Positions 45,296 to 50,188 of a DNA stretch of 50,188 bases are shown one piece after another. This stretch comes from Bodo saltans (lineage: Eukaryota > Euglenozoa > Kinetoplastea > Eubodonida > Bodonidae). A program made the translations under genes and the position numbers. The notes under the pieces were generated by a model. The model searched no databases and was not told the DNA's origin. It was given only the letters and a program-made list of their open reading frames with translations. Location: NCBI GenBank assembly GCA_001460835.1, contig CYKH01000868.1, positions 2,926 through 53,113 on the forward strand, given 5' to 3'. Position 1 is the first letter of the stretch, and the number at the start of each line of letters is the position of its first letter.

Positions 45296-46484
45296 CGTGA
45301 GCACGTCTTCCGTCGCCTCATCGCGTGCCTCTTCACACGCCAACGCGGGAACAGCAGCCACAACAAAGCGTTACACGCACAACCCATACGCATCCGAGCC
45401 CTCGACGCCGACGTTGTCCGCCAACTCCTCCATCAACATCAGCAACGACCACCTCAGCGGCTCTTTCCAACAGACACCCACCGCCTACAGCCCTGTGTAC
45501 GCTGCCGAGGGTAGCTACCAAGAGTCCAACAATAACAACAACAGCATGTACCCCTCGATGGGTAACATCACTGAGCAGTTTTACTCCATGATTGGCTCCA
45601 TCGCCCACTCTTCGTGCAGTGCTCGCGGTCGTCACCTTCTGATCTCCGTCCTCCGCCTCCAGCACTTGGACAAAATTCAAATGATTTTCGACGAGATTCT
45701 CCCTCAGGTGAACACATTGATCCTCGACGCTCAAGGCTGTCACGTCATCCGTACCCTCCTGGAGTACTTGAACGACGAGCAGTTGACGACGTTGACCAGC
45801 TACCTTGAGGAAGCCACCATCATTTCCACTGCCACGTCGTCGCAGCACACGCGCCGTGCGCTGCAGACGCTTTTCGAGCGCCACCGCAGCAGTGCTCTTG
45901 ACTACATTGTGCAGGTGGTTGCTGCGGACGCCACACGCCTTGCCATGACACAGCAAGGCTGCATCGCAGTGATGCGCATGATTGAAAACTCACTTCCTCA
46001 TCAGAAGCAGCACTTGGTGTCCGCACTGATCCCCTCACTGCCCACTCTGACGATGGACCCCTACGGCAATTACGTCGTGCAGTGCATTCTCCAAAATTTC
46101 GACGCTCACCTCACTGCCTCCGTTGTGTGCGATGCGTACACTGGCCACTGGGTTCCACTGTCATGCAACAAGTTCGCGTCGAACGTGATGGAGAAGGTGG
46201 TCCGCATGATGACAGGCCCCGCTCGCACGACTCTTGTCCGTGAGCTGGTCTTCGACACCAACAACCTCCTTTGCTTGATGCAGGATGGCTTCGGTAACTT
46301 CGTTCTCCAGGCGATCATCGACTCTTCCACAGATCCCGCTGAGTTCCGCACCATTGCTGACGCCGTGCGACCACAACTGCACACGAGCCCCTATGGCCAC
46401 AAGATTGACGGCAAGCTGAAGTCAAAGAGAATGCAGCGTAGCAGCAGCACTGCCTCATCCAGCAGCAGCACAAGCGCCAACTAA
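45189..46484 (+). CDS. Pumilio/PUF-family RNA-binding protein
   Basis: Predicted 431 aa from ATG 45189. The first 125 residues are disordered (Ser/Thr/Ala/Asn-rich, with an NNNNN stretch). The Pumilio homology region covers about 128-415: helical repeats with cores LDAQGCHVIRTLLE, TQQGCIAVMRMIEN, MDPYGNYVVQCILQ, CNKFASNVMEKVVR and QDGFGNFVLQAIID, plus an N-terminal half-repeat (CSARGRHLLISVLR) and a C-terminal cap (TSPYGHKIDGKL). Base-recognition triplets such as N-Y-Q, S-N-E and N-F-Q are visible, predicting U- and G-directed contacts to 3'-UTR elements. PUF proteins set mRNA stability and translation in the cytosol, important where transcription is polycistronic. The C-terminus is a Ser-rich tail. 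The N-terminus may be incomplete; see 45074. Confidence 0.9.
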   Translation: MGNPMHQSYGAHHATHVALPPSCGFSATAPTVTVGNVSTSSVASSRASSHANAGTAATTKRYTHNPYASEPSTPTLSANSSINISNDHLSGSFQQTPTAYSPVYAAEGSYQESNNNNNSMYPSMGNITEQFYSMIGSIAHSSCSARGRHLLISVLRLQHLDKIQMIFDEILPQVNTLILDAQGCHVIRTLLEYLNDEQLTTLTSYLEEATIISTATSSQHTRRALQTLFERHRSSALDYIVQVVAADATRLAMTQQGCIAVMRMIENSLPHQKQHLVSALIPSLPTLTMDPYGNYVVQCILQNFDAHLTASVVCDAYTGHWVPLSCNKFASNVMEKVVRMMTGPARTTLVRELVFDTNNLLCLMQDGFGNFVLQAIIDSSTDPAEFRTIADAVRPQLHTSPYGHKIDGKLKSKRMQRSSSTASSSSSTSAN

Positions 46485-46907
46485 ATGTTGCTGCAAAAGC
46501 CGGCCATAGAGAGATCAACCGCCCCATCAGAACAATAGAGCGCGTGCATGGAAAGACCTCCTCGTGACGATGGACGGAAAAGTCCGAAAACTCTAGATCA
46601 AGTTCGGAAGCGTAAAAAAGAGAAAACAACACGAACCCATTCCCCAACCCGCAACAATTAGATCACCCCTCACTCTACATTAGACTCAGCACACAACATC
46701 CCCCTCCCTCATACAGCGCCTCTACTTGTGAGTGGCCTTCTTTCCATTTCAACGCTACAAACATCAAAACACTTCAAAGGGTTCCAACATGCAATCACTC
46801 ATATGTGACAAAAGCAAAAGGGGGAGCATTATGATTCGTATCATTTATTGTTAGCGTTGCTCGTTTATTTTTTCCACTAAACACAAAGCTGCAGCGAAAC
46901 ATACGCG
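46485..46907 (+). other. 423-base spacer
   Basis: UTR-like sequence with C-rich stretches (46630-46760) and a T-rich tract at 46861-46876 ahead of the next gene. No gene seen. Confidence 0.4.
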
Positions 46908-47774
46908 ATGCAACGGACATTAATAGCTCGGTTCTTCAGCCAGCACCGCACTCCTGTCATGCCGCAGGTGACAGTAAGCACGCCTTTGGATGCTCAGCAA
47001 AAGACGGTGCGGGTGGGGTATCTTTTGTGTCGAGGGCAAGTTGTGAAACACGCACCGCATCCAATCGAAACTGAGTTTTCGTATACCGTCGAGCGTGAGC
47101 ATCAGCGTTACTGCCGCCATGATGGCAGTGAGTCCGTGACGCACTTCTTAGCAACCCGAGGCCAAACAATGGACACTGTCAATCGCTCAGACGCGACTCA
47201 AATAATGGGGGACTTCTACAATTTAGACCTGTACCAGGACGCCGTGCGTGTCGTGATGCAGCGATTGCAACCAGAGAAGCGCAATACAGACGGTGATTTT
47301 ATGAGGCCACTAGACCCAGCGCTTGCCAATGGACCTCCATCTAGGATAACACTGAACAGGTCGCTGGACGATTTCTTGTATTTGATCATCAAGAACAAGG
47401 ACACTGGAAAGTGGACCATACCGTCATCGCTGCGCAAGGAGAACGAATCGCTAAGGACAGCAGCTGAGCGAACGATCACGGAGCACAATGGTGAAAACTT
47501 TGACACGTACTTGTGGTCCAACGCCCCAACTGCCGTGGTGCGCAGCGTGCCGAAGTCTGGGGACTCTACAACAGAAGAGCTGTTGTTTTTGTACTCTGCG
47601 TCGTATTTAGCTGGCCGCCCCCAGTTTGAGGCCATGGGTGCCGTTGACCACGCGTGGGTGCGCAGGGCTGAGATTCCCCAATACTTGGAGCAAGGATTTG
47701 AACACAAAGATATGATGTCTGTGTTGATGGACGTGACAATGGACGGCACGTTTGACGGTGCTGGTAGCTCTTAA
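46908..47774 (+). CDS. MRPL46: Mitochondrial ribosomal protein mL46 (MRPL46-like)
   Basis: Predicted 288 aa. The N-terminus MQRTLIARFFSQHRTP is a typical mitochondrial presequence. The body matches mL46: VRVGYLLCRGQVVKHAPHPIETEF, then the degenerate Nudix-like fold LDDFLYLIIKNKDTGKWTIPSS, LRTAAERTITEHNGE ('tLr.tAeRal'), YLWSNAPTAVVRS ('.GNaPvg'), LLFLYSASYLAGRPQF and HAWVRRAEIPQYL ('WvtkdEl..yl'). The Nudix box glutamates are absent, as in other mL46 proteins, so the role is structural in the large subunit. Start ATG 46908 follows the T-rich tract at 46861-46876. Confidence 0.85.
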   Translation: MQRTLIARFFSQHRTPVMPQVTVSTPLDAQQKTVRVGYLLCRGQVVKHAPHPIETEFSYTVEREHQRYCRHDGSESVTHFLATRGQTMDTVNRSDATQIMGDFYNLDLYQDAVRVVMQRLQPEKRNTDGDFMRPLDPALANGPPSRITLNRSLDDFLYLIIKNKDTGKWTIPSSLRKENESLRTAAERTITEHNGENFDTYLWSNAPTAVVRSVPKSGDSTTEELLFLYSASYLAGRPQFEAMGAVDHAWVRRAEIPQYLEQGFEHKDMMSVLMDVTMDGTFDGAGSS

Positions 47775-47835
47775 GAGCAGCAAATTGTCTTTTCGTGTAT
47801 TGTGCTGTCAATAATATTGTGTGCTGCGATGGACG

Positions 47836-47869
47836 TCATTCATTTCGTTTTGTCTTGCTTATCAACAAG
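47836..47869 (+). promoter_or_regulatory. Pyrimidine-AG acceptor deciding the start at 47883
   Basis: A C/T-rich tract (47836-47860) is followed by AACAAG ending at 47869. Upstream ATG 47829 precedes it, so ATG 47883 (MQVANAIVDA) is preferred. Confidence 0.5.
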
Positions 47870-47882
47870 TAGTTGGGCGTTC

Positions 47883-49340
47883 ATGCAGGTAGCCAACGCA
47901 ATCGTCGACGCTGCGCCGGAGGCCAAACCGCGCGACGTCGAGGGGGCTCCGGCGAACACCAACTCCCCACCTCCTAGCGCTCCACGTGTCTCGTCGTCAT
48001 CGTCGATAAGAGTCACAACTACAGGAAACCATTCCTTCATTGGAAACTCACCATCCAGGGCAGTGTCGTTTGCAGGGCCATCTGAGGGCTCCCCAAACAA
48101 AGCGGGAACTTCTCCAAAGGTAGGGGGCTCCACTCAGGCTCCTCAGTCCGCACACAGTCCGTCGTACACGCTTCATTCAAGCATCAGCGGCGCGACCGAC
48201 TTTGGATGGGACGACTCAGATAGCCAGTCGTCCATGTCTGGATACTCTGCGTACAGCGGTGGGAGGAAAGAGCGGCGAGGCTCTGATGGTGATGGGACGC
48301 TTGGTCAAGCAAACTCGTACTACATGCGCTTAGCCAGATTTTACAAAGCGTACAACCCAGAGAAGCTAGGCCGGATTGAAGAGTTCCTTGCTGCATACAA
48401 AGGAGAAGAAGAACAACTATTTCGAATCTTGGTGAGCAAGTACGGGGCAGAGCCGTCAGTCACCGGGGATAGAGCAGATAGCGGCGGCACACGACCACAG
48501 GATGCGGATGGGAAGAGCGACAACGGCTCGATGTACCACTACGCAGGGGCTCGCTGGAGCCTTCCGAAAACAGTGACGCCACTTCAAGGAGGCACAGATG
48601 TCGACACGCCGTACTGGCCGGGAAATCGCGCGATTAGTGACGTTGACCTCATGTCGCTGCTGAAAAATCTACGCACCGAAAACGAAGAGCTTAGTAGGTG
48701 CTTCTTGGGTGTCCTTGCACAGCATCCTACCACTTCTTTTAACGGCGTGGTCTACATCACAAAAACACCTCTCCCTCCGAGTGACGGGAGGGAGTTATTT
48801 CTTGGGCATCTGTGGGCAGGGCGATTGGCCAACAACAAGAGTCTTGTGCACCAGAATGTCACCTTCACAAGAAATGTGCTTCACTGCACGGAGGCGTGTC
48901 AGCATGGCCAGGGGCGGTTAGGCGCACATGAACGATGGAGACTCACGGTATACTTCAGTGAAGGCAGCCCGTTGTCATTGTACCGCGTTATGTGGGACCC
49001 AATTTTGGAGCAGGAGCCTGCAAGCACGTCCTCCGGCACAGGCACAGCTGGGGGTGAGTTGTCTCGTACCACTAGTCTAGGAAGTCTCACGAGGGACCAC
49101 GCACGAAGAGTTCGTCCAATGGAGCAACCTGTTCAACCTGCGTCACCCCCCAAGCACACGGATGCAGCGACGCCGCCAGCTGCTAGCACTCCATTGGATC
49201 CTGCGCAAGCGCAGTCAGTCATTAGTCTTGTCGATTCAAAGCTGCAACAATTCTTTACGGGATTCGAAAGCGCCGTTGTCAGACGTCTGACCGACTTGGA
49301 GAAACGTGTGTCGACTCTGGAAGCCAGAGGGCGGCAATAA
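47883..49340 (+). CDS. Ser/Pro-rich protein with KYG-type helical motif and C-terminal coiled coil
   Basis: Predicted 485 aa. Residues 1-140 are disordered and Ser/Pro/Gly-rich. At about 147-188 is a compact helical motif: YMRLARFYKAYNPEKLGRIE, EFLAAYKGEEEQLFRILVSK, then YGAEP. I recall this 'fY..yNPeKl..ve..L..Y.G.Ee.Lf..Lv.KYG.EP' block as recurring in otherwise unrelated protist and kinetoplastid proteins, but it has no function I can state. A folded middle region (about 225-395; ISDVDLMSLLKNLRTENEEL, PTTSFNGVVYITKTPLPP, WRLTVYFSEGSPLSLYRVMW) could be a beta-rich domain. Another Ser/Pro linker leads to a C-terminal coiled coil (SLVDSKLQQFFTGFESAVVR, LTDLEKRVSTLEARG). Confidence 0.68.
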   Translation: MQVANAIVDAAPEAKPRDVEGAPANTNSPPPSAPRVSSSSSIRVTTTGNHSFIGNSPSRAVSFAGPSEGSPNKAGTSPKVGGSTQAPQSAHSPSYTLHSSISGATDFGWDDSDSQSSMSGYSAYSGGRKERRGSDGDGTLGQANSYYMRLARFYKAYNPEKLGRIEEFLAAYKGEEEQLFRILVSKYGAEPSVTGDRADSGGTRPQDADGKSDNGSMYHYAGARWSLPKTVTPLQGGTDVDTPYWPGNRAISDVDLMSLLKNLRTENEELSRCFLGVLAQHPTTSFNGVVYITKTPLPPSDGRELFLGHLWAGRLANNKSLVHQNVTFTRNVLHCTEACQHGQGRLGAHERWRLTVYFSEGSPLSLYRVMWDPILEQEPASTSSGTGTAGGELSRTTSLGSLTRDHARRVRPMEQPVQPASPPKHTDAATPPAASTPLDPAQAQSVISLVDSKLQQFFTGFESAVVRRLTDLEKRVSTLEARGRQ

Positions 49341-49539
49341 CGGCAAATGATGCGATGACACTGATGATTTATCTCACTTCCTCCCTTCGTTTATCACACA
49401 GTTCATACACTTCGCTTAGTTGTGAGACGGGTTGACGCGTCCAAAACTGCTAACACGTCTGAAATTTTACTACTTTGAGAGCCTAAACTTTTCTCTACCG
49501 CTTGATTTATGTTGTGAGTGGAACACAGAATCGATCGAC

Positions 49540-50188
49540 ATGCTTCCCGATACGCGGAAGCATCCCAACGTGACATCGTCAGATGCACTCACTGCCATGG
49601 CCCCTGCTCCTCCATTGAAACCAAAGCAAGGCACACGAATACCACGACCACCGGTGGCGATGGAGCCATTGCCGCCAATACACTCAGAGGTGCACCGCAA
49701 CCATGTGCCAACACCAATAGACATCAAACATAGACAAAAGTCGACCTCCACTTCAGTGACCGAGTTGCTCAATGCGACTTTGAATGATGCACCGCCATAC
49801 TTCCGAACCTTCGATAAGTCGGAGGGGAGAGTGGTGCTGCACTACTCCAGCGAGATTCCTCAGCCCGACAAGCGTGCCAGTTCTATCTTCACTGCACTGA
49901 AAAAAGATCTGTATGAAGTAGAACAGGCCGAGCTTCGAGTGACCACGTTGTCAGAGGTTGAGCAAGTACGGCTTGCTGCGATGTCACTTAAGCGCAAAGC
50001 CCAACGTGAACTCAAGAGAACTATTCGGAAAGGTCTGCTTGACGCCAGCGCTGCGCTCGTGAGGACTCAGCAGACACTTCTCGCCGATTTCAACGACACG
50101 ATCGGCCACCTTGGTACCGACACGCAGGAGCTATCGCTCATACGCGTTCACAACGCGGCAACAGATGAGGTGCTGTACCAGAAAGCTC
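49540..50188 (+). CDS. Partial gene running off the window end
   Basis: ATG 49540 opens a frame that stays open for 216 codons to the last base, so the 3' end lies outside. The first 60 residues are Pro-rich and basic (APAPPLKPKQGTRIPRPPVA). From about residue 115 the sequence is helical and charged (IFTALKKDLYEVEQAELRVT, MSLKRKAQRELKRTIRKGLL, LVRTQQTLLADFNDTIGHLG), consistent with a coiled coil. The family is not recognised. A C/T-rich tract near 49489-49508 may be its splice signal, after which a short ATG-TTG-TGA uORF (49509) occurs. Confidence 0.65.
   Translation, partial: MLPDTRKHPNVTSSDALTAMAPAPPLKPKQGTRIPRPPVAMEPLPPIHSEVHRNHVPTPIDIKHRQKSTSTSVTELLNATLNDAPPYFRTFDKSEGRVVLHYSSEIPQPDKRASSIFTALKKDLYEVEQAELRVTTLSEVEQVRLAAMSLKRKAQRELKRTIRKGLLDASAALVRTQQTLLADFNDTIGHLGTDTQELSLIRVHNAATDEVLYQKA

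Noticed and set aside
1-50188. tRNA, rRNA, spliced-leader RNA or CRISPR arrays
   Set aside because: Reading both strands I found no clover-leaf with a convincing A/B box, no rRNA signature and no regularly spaced repeats; a covariance-model scan could still find snoRNAs in the longer spacers.

Overview
The window looks like a stretch of a kinetoplastid nuclear genome. My best guess is a free-living bodonid such as Bodo saltans, because the proteins are clearly eukaryotic but only distantly similar to trypanosomatid ones. This is inferred from architecture: about 30 intronless genes, all on the + strand, separated by short spacers. Most spacers carry a T-rich/pyrimidine tract followed by AG just upstream of the first ATG. 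That is the layout of a polycistronic unit processed by spliced-leader trans-splicing and coupled polyadenylation. I saw no promoters, operons in the bacterial sense, rRNA, tRNA or CRISPR. Several starts are placed at the first ATG after the pyrimidine-AG signal, which shortens some open frames.

Layout. 1-5.9 kb: a GH31-like glycosidase homologue with a degenerate active site, the Rad1 subunit of the 9-1-1 checkpoint clamp, and two unassigned proteins. 6.0-12.8 kb: two tandem RBX1 RING-H2 genes, a small acidic protein, two related N-myristoyl/palmitoyl-type (MGC-) proteins, a MAM33/p32-like mitochondrial protein and another acylation-type (MGNKC-) protein. 13.2-18.0 kb: a possible 54-aa small ORF, a Qc-type SNARE, two tandem BAR-like proteins and a gene cut by a 300-N gap. 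18.3-24.3 kb: an Asp-box beta-propeller, an acylated WDR31-like WD40 protein and a frame-broken Ser/Pro-rich protein. 24.3-28.5 kb: a 4 kb AT-rich interval carrying the decayed remains of a retroelement with a GIY-YIG endonuclease frame followed by a frameshifted reverse transcriptase. 28.5-32.3 kb: an eIF4E-family protein, a coiled-coil protein and Atg5. 32.4-38.2 kb: a very large C2HC/coiled-coil/beta-sandwich protein interrupted by a second 300-N gap. 38.3-50.2 kb: a TMEM209-like membrane protein, an unassigned 800-aa protein, a coiled-coil protein, a Pumilio RNA-binding protein, mitochondrial ribosomal protein mL46, a Ser-rich/coiled-coil protein and a gene running off the end.

Functionally these are mixed housekeeping and cytoskeletal/membrane genes, as expected of polycistronic units; adjacency does not imply a shared pathway. 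Four genes are predicted to be N-terminally acylated, two gene pairs are tandem paralogues, and several products (WDR31-like, C2HC-coiled coil, coiled-coil proteins) would fit a flagellated cell.

Two things stand out. First, the GIY-YIG/RT remnant has the endonuclease upstream of the RT, the reverse of canonical Penelope-like elements. Second, five loci carry near-identical direct duplications; at three of these loci (four junctions) the copies are separated by exactly ten A residues, and four of the five break the host frame. The A10 spacers and the two gaps of exactly 300 N suggest unmerged alleles or contig joins in the assembly, so the affected genes (GH31-like, 22.3 kb, 32.5 kb, 38.4 kb and 40.4 kb genes) are probably intact in the organism.
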